This document shows positions 56,519-64,000 of a stretch of DNA of 64,000 nucleotides, piece after piece. Within the stretch, counting starts at the first letter, position 1. Each line of letters opens with the position of its first letter. Made by a program: the position numbers and the translations under genes. The DNA lies in assembly GCA_030680855.1 (NCBI GenBank), contig JAUXUN010000005.1, positions 1 to 64,000 on the forward strand, given 5' to 3'. A model generated the notes under the pieces. The model made no database searches, was not told where the DNA came from, and saw only the letters and a list, made by a program, of their open reading frames with translations. The DNA comes from Aestuariivirga sp. GTDB lineage: Bacteria; Pseudomonadota; Alphaproteobacteria; Rhizobiales; Aestuariivirgaceae.

Positions 56519-57343
56519 TTAGCGGAGCAGGGCATCGTGAAGAATTTGCCAGCATTCACGATTTGGGGCGGAAATGATTCCGCCTTCAAATATCGTTGGC
56601 AGATAGGGGCTGCCATCCAGCAGGGCGGAATAGCCGCCGGCCTCCGCGTGAATCAACACGCCGGCCGCATGGTCCCAGGGCATGAGCTTGTAGTGCAGGG
56701 AAAAATCAACCAGCCCTTCGGCCACGATACGGTATTCGTAAGCTGCACAGCGGTAGCCGAAGCTGGCTTTGACCTTGGCAAGATTGGCGGCCACGCGGCT
56801 GCGCAGCGGTTCCGGCATGATGTACCATGAAGTCGTGCCGGTCATGTTGGAGAGCTGGGTTGGCCTAGCCACGCGGATATCGCGGGTAACGCCACTTTCG
56901 GATTTGGCCCAGGCGCCCTGGCCTTTGAGGGCAAAGGTGCAGTCGCGGCCCACGGGATCATAAATGATGCCACCCACCGTAACGCCACGTTCGACGACAG
57001 CGGCTAGCACACCGAACAACGGCAGGCCCCAGGCGAAGTTGCTGGTGCCATCCACCGGATCGATGATGATCGCCAGATCAGCTCCGGCAATTTTGTTCAG
57101 AAGGCCCCGGTCTTTTTCAACCGACTCTTCGCCGACAAAGACGGCCTTGGGGAATGCCTTGGCGACGGCTGCCTTGATGGCGGCTTCGGCGGCTTCATCG
57201 GCATCGGTCACCAGATCCAGTGCCGAGGTTTTTTCGCGGATAGCCCCCTCGCCGAGGCTGCGGTAGCGCGGCATGATTTCCTGGTCGGCGGCGATGGTCA
57301 CGATATCCGCCAGCCGTTCCAAATCGTTTCTTGCAAATGACAT
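56519..57343 (-). CDS. Inositol monophosphatase-family phosphatase
   Basis: A 274-residue Mg-dependent phosphatase. Metal-site motifs are FVGEES, IIDPVDGTSNFAWGLP and the late WDHAAGVLIHAEAGG. Substrates in the family include inositol phosphates, histidinol phosphate and nucleotide phosphates; the sequence does not decide. It is upstream of the methyltransferase gene and divergent from comF. Confidence 0.9.
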   Translation of the reverse strand: MSFARNDLERLADIVTIAADQEIMPRYRSLGEGAIREKTSALDLVTDADEAAEAAIKAAVAKAFPKAVFVGEESVEKDRGLLNKIAGADLAIIIDPVDGTSNFAWGLPLFGVLAAVVERGVTVGGIIYDPVGRDCTFALKGQGAWAKSESGVTRDIRVARPTQLSNMTGTTSWYIMPEPLRSRVAANLAKVKASFGYRCAAYEYRIVAEGLVDFSLHYKLMPWDHAAGVLIHAEAGGYSALLDGSPYLPTIFEGGIISAPNRECWQILHDALLR

Positions 57344-57384
57344 TCTTGCTATGCTCCTGATTGGCCCTGCTTTAGAGGAGGCGT

Positions 57385-58182
57385 TTGCAAAAAGCCATGG
57401 ACGAAGTGTCCGAGCAACCGACGTATTCCTTCAAGGCATGGGGCAGGCGCCTCGGGCGGCGGGTGATCGATTTTCTGGCGCCGCCGAAATGCCTGGTCTG
57501 CCGTGAAGCGGTGCTTGAACCGGCAAGCCTTTGCCTCTCCTGCTGGGCGCATCTCAGGTTGATTGATGCGCCGGTTTGCAATGTGCTGGGAATACCCTTT
57601 GCCTATGACCAGGGCGAAGGAGCGATAAGCCCGGCGGCGCTGGCTGATCCGCCGCAGTGGGACCGGGCGCGGGCGGCGGTTGCTTATGACGAGGCGTCCC
57701 GGCGGATAGTTCACAGCTTGAAATACCGCGACACCATGGAGGCGGGATTGCTGATGGCGCGGTTGATGGCCCGCGCCGGGCAGCCGCTCATTCATGAAGC
57801 GGATATGGTTATTCCGGTGCCTTTGCACCGCTTTCGCCTGTGGCGCAGGCGTTTTAACCAGGCAGCTTTTTTGTCGCAGCAGATTTCGCGCCAGTTCGGC
57901 AAGGCCTATCGCAGCGACGTGCTGCTGCGCACAAAAGCCTCGCGCTCCCAGGTAGGCCTGAGCTTTGATGAACGGCGGAAAAACGTGGCTAAGGTTTTTG
58001 AGGTGGCGCCGGAAGGCTTTGGCCATATAGCGGGGCGACGGATTCTGCTGGTCGATGATGTGTTAACCACGGGGGCCACGGTCGGCAGCTGTGCCGCTGT
58101 CCTGAAGAAAGCGGGGGCAGCGCATGTCGATGTCCTGACCTTCGCTCTTGTTCTGGAGCCGAAGCGGCCTCATATTGGCTGA
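57385..58182 (+). CDS. ComF-family phosphoribosyltransferase-like protein
   Basis: A 265-residue protein. A zinc-finger-like double zinc knuckle (CLVCREAVLEPASLCLSCW, about 36-54) is followed by the double motif HSLKYRD, RRRFNQAAFLSQQIS and the PRPP-type loop ILLVDDVLTTGATV. ComF relatives serve DNA uptake; in most bacteria the role is unclear. TTG at 57385 has GAGGAG four bases upstream; ATG at 57397 is the alternative. It is 11 bases before grxC. Confidence 0.88.
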   Translation: MQKAMDEVSEQPTYSFKAWGRRLGRRVIDFLAPPKCLVCREAVLEPASLCLSCWAHLRLIDAPVCNVLGIPFAYDQGEGAISPAALADPPQWDRARAAVAYDEASRRIVHSLKYRDTMEAGLLMARLMARAGQPLIHEADMVIPVPLHRFRLWRRRFNQAAFLSQQISRQFGKAYRSDVLLRTKASRSQVGLSFDERRKNVAKVFEVAPEGFGHIAGRRILLVDDVLTTGATVGSCAAVLKKAGAAHVDVLTFALVLEPKRPHIG

Positions 58183-58193
58183 CGGAAAAGATA

Positions 58194-58454
58194 ATGGCCA
58201 ATATCACGATCTATACGACGCGAACCTGTGGATTTTGTTACGCCGCGAAGTCGTTCTTGACGAAGAAGGGCTTGAGCTATGACGAAATTGACGTGAGCGG
58301 CGATTCCGCCGAACGTCAGCGCATGATGCTTCGCACCAGCGGGCGGCGCAGCGTGCCGCAGATTTTCATTGGCGAGACCCATGTGGGCGGCAATGAAGAC
58401 CTCTATGAGCTTGAGCGCCGCGGCGGGCTTGACTCGCTGTTGATGGAAACGTGA
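58194..58454 (+). CDS. grxC: Glutaredoxin (GrxC type) with a CGFC active site
   Basis: An 86-residue thiol-disulfide oxidoreductase using glutathione. ITIYTTRTCGFCYAAKSFL has the dithiol site C-G-F-C in place of the usual CPYC, and SVPQIFIGETHVGGNEDLYEL includes the cis-Pro and glutathione-binding GG. The symbol reflects gene order and length. The Gly instead of Pro should raise the redox reactivity of the N-terminal Cys; similar variants occur in rhizobia as I remember. It overlaps the nitrilase start. Confidence 0.9.
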   Translation: MANITIYTTRTCGFCYAAKSFLTKKGLSYDEIDVSGDSAERQRMMLRTSGRRSVPQIFIGETHVGGNEDLYELERRGGLDSLLMET

Positions 58455-59290
58455 GTTTCAAGGCAGCCCTCATCCAGATGTGTTCGGGCGTCGACATGGC
58501 GCGGAACCTCAGTGACGCCAGTTCCATGATCAGGGAAGCTGCAGCCAAAGGCGCGCAGTATGTCCTTACGCCGGAAGTGACCAATATTTTTGAAGCGGAC
58601 CGCCAGCGCCTGCGCTCTGTTGTGGCCACGGAACAGGATGATGCCAGCGTTGCTGGCTTTTCGCGGCTGGCGCGGGAACTTGGCATCTGGCTCCACGTCG
58701 GTTCGCTGGCCTTGAGATTGTCGGATGACAAGCTGGTTAATCGTTCGCTGCTGTTTGCGCCCGATGGAACGGTGGCGGCGCGTTATGACAAGATTCACCT
58801 CTTTGACGTGGACATGCCGAGCGGCGAGCGCATCCGGGAATCGGATTTTTTCGCGCCGGGGAGCGAAGCCGTGGTTGCCGCCCTTCCCTGGGGGCCGCTG
58901 GGCCTCAGCATCTGCTATGACATGCGTTTTCCCAAGCTTTACAATGTGTTGGCCAATGCGGGTGCCATGTTCATGGCGGTGCCCGCGGCTTTCACCGTGC
59001 CCACGGGGCAGGCCCATTGGCATGTACTCCTGCGCTCGCGGGCCATTGAAACCGGGAGTTTTGTGTTTGCGGCGGCGCAGGGCGGAGGCCATGAAAGCGG
59101 CAAGCATACTTTCGGCCACAGTCTGGTGGTAAATCCATGGGGAGAAATCATCGCCGAGCTGGGAACGGAGCCCGGGGTTTTGCCGTTTGAGGCTGATGAA
59201 GGATTGGTAAACCGGGACCGTGGCAGAATACCCGCACTTAAGAATGCCCGTGCCTTTAACTTGAAGCCGACCCAGGGAATAGCTAACTAA
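58451..59290 (+). CDS. Carbon-nitrogen hydrolase (NitFhit-type, deaminated-glutathione amidase-like)
   Basis: A 279-residue cytoplasmic amidase. The Glu-Lys-Cys triad is in LTPEVTNIF, YDKIHLFDVDMP and LSICYDMRFP. The IHLFDVDMPSGERIRESDFFAPG stretch matches the Nit group that repairs deaminated glutathione. It starts with GTG in GTGA overlapping grxC, and the link to a glutathione enzyme supports that guess. Confidence 0.87.
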   Translation: MSFKAALIQMCSGVDMARNLSDASSMIREAAAKGAQYVLTPEVTNIFEADRQRLRSVVATEQDDASVAGFSRLARELGIWLHVGSLALRLSDDKLVNRSLLFAPDGTVAARYDKIHLFDVDMPSGERIRESDFFAPGSEAVVAALPWGPLGLSICYDMRFPKLYNVLANAGAMFMAVPAAFTVPTGQAHWHVLLRSRAIETGSFVFAAAQGGGHESGKHTFGHSLVVNPWGEIIAELGTEPGVLPFEADEGLVNRDRGRIPALKNARAFNLKPTQGIAN

Positions 59291-59295
59291 GCATC

Positions 59296-59739
59296 ATGAT
59301 TAGGTATGATCTCATCTGCGACAAGGGCCATTCGTTTGATGGCTGGTTCAGGGACAGTGCGGCGTTTGAAAAACAGATCAAGCGGCACCTGGTCTCCTGC
59401 AGCCATTGCGGTTCGGAAGATGTGACCAAGCAGCTCATGGCGCCCGGCATTCCGATGAAGTCCAACCGGAAGGCGGATGCTTCGCAGAAGATGATGGCGG
59501 GCGCGGTTGATTCCCGCACCCAGAAGCTGATGCAGATGATGCGCGAAGTGCGCAAGAATGTCGAAGCCAACGCTGAGTATGTGGGCGACCGGTTTGCCGA
59601 CGAAGCACGAAAGATTCACTACGCGGAAAGCGAAAAGCGCGGCATCTATGGCGAGGCGAAACCGGAAGATGCCAAGGCCCTGATCGACGAGGGCATCGAA
59701 GTTCATCCGCTGCCAAGATTGCCGGAAGATTCGAATTAG
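59296..59739 (+). CDS. DUF1178 family protein
   Basis: A 147-residue protein with an N-terminal zinc-ribbon-like region (MIRYDLICDKGHSFDGWF then VSCSHCGSEDVTKQLMAP) and a helical rest ending YVGDRFADEARKIHYAES and GIYGEAKPEDAKALIDEGI. The family is conserved in alphaproteobacteria without a known function. It is the last gene of the comF-grxC-nitrilase unit. Confidence 0.88.
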   Translation: MIRYDLICDKGHSFDGWFRDSAAFEKQIKRHLVSCSHCGSEDVTKQLMAPGIPMKSNRKADASQKMMAGAVDSRTQKLMQMMREVRKNVEANAEYVGDRFADEARKIHYAESEKRGIYGEAKPEDAKALIDEGIEVHPLPRLPEDSN

Positions 59740-59746
59740 TTTGGTG

Positions 59747-59838
59747 CTTCGAGGCTCACGGGCAGTGCCCGTGAGCACCTCAGCATGAGGGTGTTAGTAT
59801 TTCCTCACCCTGAGGTGCGAACGGAGTGAGCCTCGAAG
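59747..59838. repeat. Palindromic repeat element of a second family
   Basis: CTTCGAGGCTCA (59747-59758) pairs with TGAGCCTCGAAG (59827-59838). Inside are a 10-bp perfect hairpin CTCACGGGCA-G-TGCCCGTGAG (59755-59775) and GCACCTCAG (59775-59783) against CTGAGGTGC (59810-59818). It fills the convergent gap between the DUF1178 gene and ubiG. Confidence 0.8.
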
Positions 59839-59846
59839 GGCCTTCG

Positions 59847-60599
59847 CTAGGCTTTCTGCCCCACCAGCATGTAATTCACATCCATGTCGCGGGATCTGCG
59901 CCATTCGTTGGCGAGGGGATGATAGGTGACGCCGGTTTCGCCCTTGATGGCAATGTGATTGTCGGCGAGCCAGGTTTTCAGTTCGGCAGGGGTGATGAAT
60001 TTTTCCCACTGGTGGGTGCCCTTGGGCAGCCAGCGCAGCACATATTCCGCGCCGATGATGGCAAGGCCGAAGGATTTGAGGGTGCGGCTGATGGTGGCGA
60101 TAAACACCACTCCTCGAGGGTTCAGCATTTCGACGCAGATCCGGGTGAAGCCTTGCGGGTTCGCCACATGCTCGATCACTTCCATGTTGAGGATGACGTC
60201 GAAGCGCTCGCCCGCCGCGGCCAAATCCTCCGCGGTTGCACAGCGGTAATCGATGGCGAGTTCCTGTTCCTCAGCGTGGACTTTCGCGGTCATGATATTT
60301 TTTTCCGAGGGGTCAACGCCGAGGATGTCGGCACCCAGCCTTGCCATGGGTTCGGTCAGGAGCCCCCCACCACAGCCGATATCAAGGAAGCGCAGGCCCC
60401 TGAAGGGCTTGGGGTCATAGGGATCGCGGCCAAAGCGGGCACAAACCTGCTCCTTGATATAGGCCAGCCGGACCGGGTTAAAGACATGGAGAACGCCGAA
60501 TTTACCCTTGGGATTCCACCATTCGGCGGCCAACTTGGAGAATTTCTCCACTTCGGCGGGGTCAAGGGTCGAATGTGCTATGGCATTCATTTCAAACAT
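59847..60599 (-). CDS. ubiG: Ubiquinone biosynthesis O-methyltransferase UbiG
   Basis: A 250-residue enzyme for both O-methylations of ubiquinone. TLDPAEVEKFSKLAAEWWNPKGKFGVLHVFNPVRLAYI is diagnostic, followed by the SAM loop DIGCGGGLLTEPMARLGA, GVDPSEKNI and the membrane-contacting FLPRGTH-like LRWLPKGTHQWEKFITP. Starts at 60599 and 60590 are possible. It is divergent from lysC. Confidence 0.95.
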   Translation of the reverse strand: MFEMNAIAHSTLDPAEVEKFSKLAAEWWNPKGKFGVLHVFNPVRLAYIKEQVCARFGRDPYDPKPFRGLRFLDIGCGGGLLTEPMARLGADILGVDPSEKNIMTAKVHAEEQELAIDYRCATAEDLAAAGERFDVILNMEVIEHVANPQGFTRICVEMLNPRGVVFIATISRTLKSFGLAIIGAEYVLRWLPKGTHQWEKFITPAELKTWLADNHIAIKGETGVTYHPLANEWRRSRDMDVNYMLVGQKA

Positions 60600-60620
60600 C
60601 CATTTTTATAGGGGCCATTA

Positions 60621-60649
60621 TTGCATAAGCAGGAACCCTCATCTATGAG
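60621..60649 (+). promoter_or_regulatory. Tentative lysC promoter
   Basis: TTGCAT (60621-60626) and TATGAG (60644-60649) are separated by 17 bases in the ubiG/lysC divergent gap. Both boxes are partial matches. Confidence 0.3.
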
Positions 60650-60733
60650 TACGCCGCGTCGCACCTAAAGAGTTCACTTTACATCTGATTTGGCTGCAAG
60701 CCAGAGTTTCGGGATCAAGAAGGATTTTGGCCC

Positions 60734-61984
60734 ATGGGCCGTTTGGTTATGAAGTTTGGAGGCACTTCGGTTGCGGATATCGGGCGTATCCGCAATGTGG
60801 CGCGCCATGTCTTGCGTGAGGTGAAGGCCGGTAACCATGTGGCCGTCGTTGTCTCGGCCATGGCTGGAACCACGGACCAATTGGTGGCCTGGTGCAAGGA
60901 AGCAGCCCCGGTGCATGATGCGCGTGAATATGACGCCATTGTCGCCTCGGGTGAACAGGTGACGGCGGGACTCCTGGCCATTATCCTGCAGGACATGGGA
61001 GTTCCGGCGCGTTCCTGGCATGGCTGGCAAATCCCGCTGAAAACCGATGGCGTGCATGCCTCGGCGCGGATTGCCGAAATCGATGCCACGGAAATCAGAA
61101 AGCGCATGGAGCAAGGCCAGGTTGTAGTCGTTGCCGGGTTCCAGGGCATTGGACCGGACAAGCGCATTACCACGCTGGGGCGCGGCGGATCGGATACGTC
61201 AGCGGTGGCAATTGCCGCCTCGCTCGATGCGGCCTGCGATATCTATACGGATGTGGACGGGGTTTATACGGCTGACCCCCGGATCGTGACGGGCGCGCGC
61301 AAGCTGGACCGGATTTCCTATGAGGAAATGCTGGAACAGGCCTCGTTGGGAGCCAAGGTCCTGCAGCCGCGCTCAGTTGAACTTGCCATGGTGTACAGGG
61401 TGCCCTTGCAGGTAAGGTCGAGTTTTGAAGCGCCGGACTCGCCCCATCAGAACAGGCCAGATGGCAGCGGGCCCGGAACAATTGTTTGCGAAGAGGACAA
61501 GATCGTGGAACAGCATGTTGTAAGCGGAATTGCCTATTCGCGCGATGAAGCGAAAGTTTCGATCCGCAAGGTCAAGGACCAGCCGGGCGTATCGGCTTCG
61601 GTGTTTGGCCCCCTGGCGGAGGCCGACATCAGCGTCGACATGATCGTGCAGAATGTTTCAACCGACGGCTCGACCGCCAACATCACCTTCACCGTGGCGC
61701 GCAAGGATCTGCGCAAGGCCATTGAGGTTCTGAACGGGGTGAAGGACAAGATCGGATTCCTCGAGCTTACCCATTCGGCTGATGTGGCCAAGGTTTCGGT
61801 GGTGGGCATCGGCATGCGGAGCCACGCGGGCGTTGCCGCGAAGATGTTCCGTTCGCTGGCCGACAAGGGCATCAATATCCAGGCGATCACGACGTCGGAG
61901 ATTAAAGTCAGTGTCCTGATTGATGAGGCCTACACGGAGCTCGCGGTGCGGGCCCTGCACCAGGCCTACGGATTGGAAGCCTGA
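60734..61984 (+). CDS. lysC: Aspartate kinase
   Basis: A 416-residue kinase for the first step towards lysine, threonine and methionine. The N-terminal KFGGTSVAD, GRGGSDTSAVAIA and DVDGVYTADPRIV belong to the amino-acid kinase domain. Two ACT domains (about 270-410; VSIRKVKDQPGVSASVFGPLAEADISVDMI and VSVVGIGMRSHAGVAAKMFRSLADKGINIQAI) should give feedback control by lysine and threonine. The ATG at 60734 is used. Confidence 0.96.
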   Translation: MGRLVMKFGGTSVADIGRIRNVARHVLREVKAGNHVAVVVSAMAGTTDQLVAWCKEAAPVHDAREYDAIVASGEQVTAGLLAIILQDMGVPARSWHGWQIPLKTDGVHASARIAEIDATEIRKRMEQGQVVVVAGFQGIGPDKRITTLGRGGSDTSAVAIAASLDAACDIYTDVDGVYTADPRIVTGARKLDRISYEEMLEQASLGAKVLQPRSVELAMVYRVPLQVRSSFEAPDSPHQNRPDGSGPGTIVCEEDKIVEQHVVSGIAYSRDEAKVSIRKVKDQPGVSASVFGPLAEADISVDMIVQNVSTDGSTANITFTVARKDLRKAIEVLNGVKDKIGFLELTHSADVAKVSVVGIGMRSHAGVAAKMFRSLADKGINIQAITTSEIKVSVLIDEAYTELAVRALHQAYGLEA

Positions 61985-61989
61985 AGCCC

Positions 61990-62058
61990 ATGCAGCGTAT
62001 GCGTCATAAATACATGACCCGCTGCCGCTGGAAACGGCAGCGCGAGGACACCTGCTGA
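61990..62058 (+). CDS. Possible 22-residue leader peptide before ptsP
   Basis: An ATG at 61990 opens a frame for a basic peptide (MQRMRHKYMTRCRWKRQRED plus TC) whose TGA overlaps the ptsP ATG in TGATG. The frame contains the hairpin at 62021-62041. There is no obvious ribosome-binding site, so coincidence is possible. Confidence 0.25.
   Translation: MQRMRHKYMTRCRWKRQREDTC
62021..62041 (+). other. Hairpin between lysC and ptsP
   Basis: GCTGCCG (62021-62027) pairs with CGGCAGC (62035-62041) around a seven-base loop. It lies 17 bases before the ptsP ATG and has no T-run, so an effect on ribosome access or mRNA stability is more likely than termination. Confidence 0.4.
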
Positions 62059-64000
62059 TGGCTTACTCCGCCCTTGGCCCGCGTGTCCTGCTTCGGCGGC
62101 TCCGCGAGGTTATGGCGGAGCCGGACACGGCACAAAAGCGGCTTGATAAAATTGCAACCCTGATCGCGTCCAACATGGTGGCCGAGGTATGCTCCATCTA
62201 TGTGATGCGGCCCGGGCAGGTGCTTGAACTTTATGCCACGGAAGGCCTGAAGCGCGCCGCCGTCCATAAATCCAAACTGAAAGTGGGCGAAGGCCTCGTG
62301 GGCCTCATCGGCGACCAGGCGATTGGCCTCAATCTGGCTGATGCGCAAAACCATCCTTCGTTCAAATACCTTCCGGAAACCGGCGAAGAGATATACCATT
62401 CCTTCCTCGGTTCGCCCATCATGCGGGGCGGCACGGTGATTGGCGTTCTGGTTGTGCAAAACCGCACCCGGAGGCACTATTCCGATGAGGAAGAAGAGGC
62501 GCTGCAGACCACGGCCATGGTTCTGGCCGAGGTGATTGCTTCGGGTGAACTGCGGGAAGTGGCGCGGGAAGTGGCGGCTGACGTTGCCCATATGCGGAGC
62601 CATCACCTGCGCGGCGAGTCGCTGGCTGAAGGCATTGCGCTGGGCCATGTGGTTTTGCATGAACCGCGCGTTGCGGTGCATAACCTCATTGCTGAAAGCA
62701 TTCCGCTGGAAAAGAAGCGGCTTGATGAGGCGGTGCAGCAGCTTCATTTGCAAGTCGACCAGTTGCTTGATGGCACGGAATCCTTGCGGGGTGCTGATTA
62801 TTCCGATGTGCTGGAAACCATCCGCATGTTCGCCCATGACAAGGGCTGGGTGAACCGCCTGGGCGAAGCGGTTGATACGGGCCTTACCGCCGAGGCCGCG
62901 GTAGAACGGGTGCAGAATGACAACCGGGCGCGCATGATGCGCACCCCGGACCCGTATTTGCGCGAGCGCATGCATGATCTCGACGATCTATCAAATCGCC
63001 TGATGCGCATTCTGACGGGCGCTGTCGCCACCGCCTCACGTGGCGATCTGCCGGCCAATGCAATTATTGTTTCGCGCAATATGGGGCCTGCCGAACTTCT
63101 GGATTATGACCGCAACAAGATCCGCGGCGTCATCCTGGAAGAAGGCGGGAAGACCAGCCATGTGGCCATTGTGGCGCGGGCGCTCGGCATTCCCGCCGTG
63201 GGGCAGGCCACGGGACTCATTGATCTCGTGGATACGGGAAGTCCCATCGTCATCGATGGCAATACGGGCGAGTTGTTCGTCAGGCCGTCGCAAGATCTGC
63301 AAAAATCCTACGCCGAGAAAGTGCGTTTCTATGCACGCAAGCAGGCGCAATATGCGGTGCTGCGCGATGTGCCGGCGGTCACCAAGGATGGCGTGAAGAT
63401 CAATCTCAACATCAATGCGGGGTTGATTGTTGATTTGCCGCACCTGCATGATTCAGGGGCTGACGGCGTTGGACTTTACCGCACCGAGCTGCATTTCATG
63501 ATGGCCAGCAGGTTCCCGCGCCTGACTTCGCAAGTGCGCCACTACAAGGCCATTCTCGACCAGGCGAACGGCAAGCCGGTGGTTTTTCGCACATTGGACA
63601 TTGGGGCCGACAAATCCCTGCCCTACTTGCGGCAGCCGCGGGAAGACAATCCAGCGCTGGGCTGGCGTTCCATCCGCATGGCGCTGGACCGGCCCGCTTT
63701 GCTTCGGTTGCAGGTGCGCTCACTATTGATAGCGGGCCAGGGGCATGATCTCAAAATCATGTTCCCGATGATTGCCGATGTGGATGAATATCTGCGGGCC
63801 CGGGACATTGTTGAGCTGGAAAAGGCCTATCTCCTGGCGCGCGGGCACGAGCTGCCAAAATCGCTGCAGCTTGGGGTGATGATCGAGATTCCGGCGCTCA
63901 TCTGGCAGCTTGACCAGCTTTTGCCGCTTATCGATTTTGCCTCGGTCGGATCCAATGACCTGGTGCAGTTCCTCTTTGCCTCGGATCGCGGCAATCCCAA
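62058..64000 (+). CDS. ptsP: Phosphoenolpyruvate-protein phosphotransferase PtsP (EI-Ntr), 3' end missing
   Basis: The first 647 codons of the nitrogen-type PTS enzyme I, which passes phosphate from PEP to NPr. An N-terminal GAF domain covers about 15-155 (SNMVAEVCSIYVM, LKVGEGLVGLIGDQ). The EI N-terminal domain follows with the phospho-His in LEEGGKTSHVAIVARALG. The TIM-barrel PEP-binding domain starts near residue 455 (GADGVGLYRTELHFMM, FRTLDIGADKSLPYL, SVGSNDLVQFLFASDR). The frame is open to the window end. The GAF domain is expected to sense nitrogen state. Confidence 0.95.
   Translation, partial: MAYSALGPRVLLRRLREVMAEPDTAQKRLDKIATLIASNMVAEVCSIYVMRPGQVLELYATEGLKRAAVHKSKLKVGEGLVGLIGDQAIGLNLADAQNHPSFKYLPETGEEIYHSFLGSPIMRGGTVIGVLVVQNRTRRHYSDEEEEALQTTAMVLAEVIASGELREVAREVAADVAHMRSHHLRGESLAEGIALGHVVLHEPRVAVHNLIAESIPLEKKRLDEAVQQLHLQVDQLLDGTESLRGADYSDVLETIRMFAHDKGWVNRLGEAVDTGLTAEAAVERVQNDNRARMMRTPDPYLRERMHDLDDLSNRLMRILTGAVATASRGDLPANAIIVSRNMGPAELLDYDRNKIRGVILEEGGKTSHVAIVARALGIPAVGQATGLIDLVDTGSPIVIDGNTGELFVRPSQDLQKSYAEKVRFYARKQAQYAVLRDVPAVTKDGVKINLNINAGLIVDLPHLHDSGADGVGLYRTELHFMMASRFPRLTSQVRHYKAILDQANGKPVVFRTLDIGADKSLPYLRQPREDNPALGWRSIRMALDRPALLRLQVRSLLIAGQGHDLKIMFPMIADVDEYLRARDIVELEKAYLLARGHELPKSLQLGVMIEIPALIWQLDQLLPLIDFASVGSNDLVQFLFASDRGNP

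Noticed and set aside
1-64000. CRISPR arrays, transposases, integrases of mobile elements or prophage genes
   Set aside because: No regularly spaced short repeats and no transposase or phage proteins were seen; the only recombinase is the housekeeping XerD.

Overview
The window is a stretch of an alphaproteobacterial chromosome, most likely from Hyphomicrobiales (Rhizobiales) or a close relative. This rests on gene order recalled from that order: lnt / phrR-like regulator / metK / trmB, rimP-nusA-ylxR-infB-rbfA-truB-rpsO-pnp, cobS-cobT beside rpmB, CNNM-CBS protein-aroB-aroK / small membrane ORF-xerD-accA, secA / ppiC-argJ-mutT, grxC-nitrilase-DUF1178 and ubiG / lysC-ptsP. GANTC (CcrM-type) sites and an encoded tRNA CCA end fit the same origin. 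No rRNA, CRISPR array, prophage, insertion sequence or replication origin was seen. Most of the sequence is dense housekeeping DNA of high GC.

Layout. 1-3.9 kb: a catabolic island with a D-arginine-dehydrogenase-like flavoenzyme divergent from an ectoine-hydrolase-like protein, an agmatinase/guanidinobutyrase-like ureohydrolase and a small EamA transporter. 4-8.1 kb: lnt, a PhrR-like regulator, metK (with a 20-bp palindrome in its leader) and trmB. 8.1-8.6 kb: a small toxin-antitoxin pair. 8.7-18.2 kb: the translation/transcription superoperon from rimP to pnp. 18.4-24.3 kb: mixed accessory genes (hydrolase, two c-type cytochromes, receiver-Hpt phosphorelay protein, upp, VOC protein, aminotransferase). 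24.4-27.7 kb: an accessory cluster with two rhodanese fusions (ArsR-rhodanese regulator divergent from fatty-acid hydroxylase, VTT-rhodanese, SHOCT and DsrE-like genes), the best candidate for a little-described system. 28-30.1 kb: TadG/TadE-type pilus genes. 30.1-32.1 kb: tRNA-Arg(CCT), a CarD protein with a histone-like tail, FdxA and an S4 protein. 32-41.7 kb: SUV3-like helicase, rpmB, acyltransferases, cobT, cobS and a J-domain protein. 41.7-47.2 kb: bolA, CNNM-CBS protein, aroB, aroK, a 47-codon membrane ORF, xerD and accA. 47.2-50 kb: Flp pilin, multicopper oxidase and an unknown protein. 49.8-57.3 kb: secA, parvulin, argJ, mutT, methyltransferase and IMPase. 57.4-64 kb: comF, grxC, nitrilase, DUF1178, ubiG, lysC and the 5' part of ptsP.

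Non-coding structure worth reading: four palindromic intergenic repeat elements (three in convergent gaps), two promoter regions sharing the operator-like pattern GTAAC-N7-GTTAC, a GANTC cluster with a 23-bp direct repeat in the 0.6-kb gap upstream of rpmB, a strong rpmB promoter, and several genes that seem to use non-ATG starts. All identifications are from reading sequence and memory of the families; no search was run.
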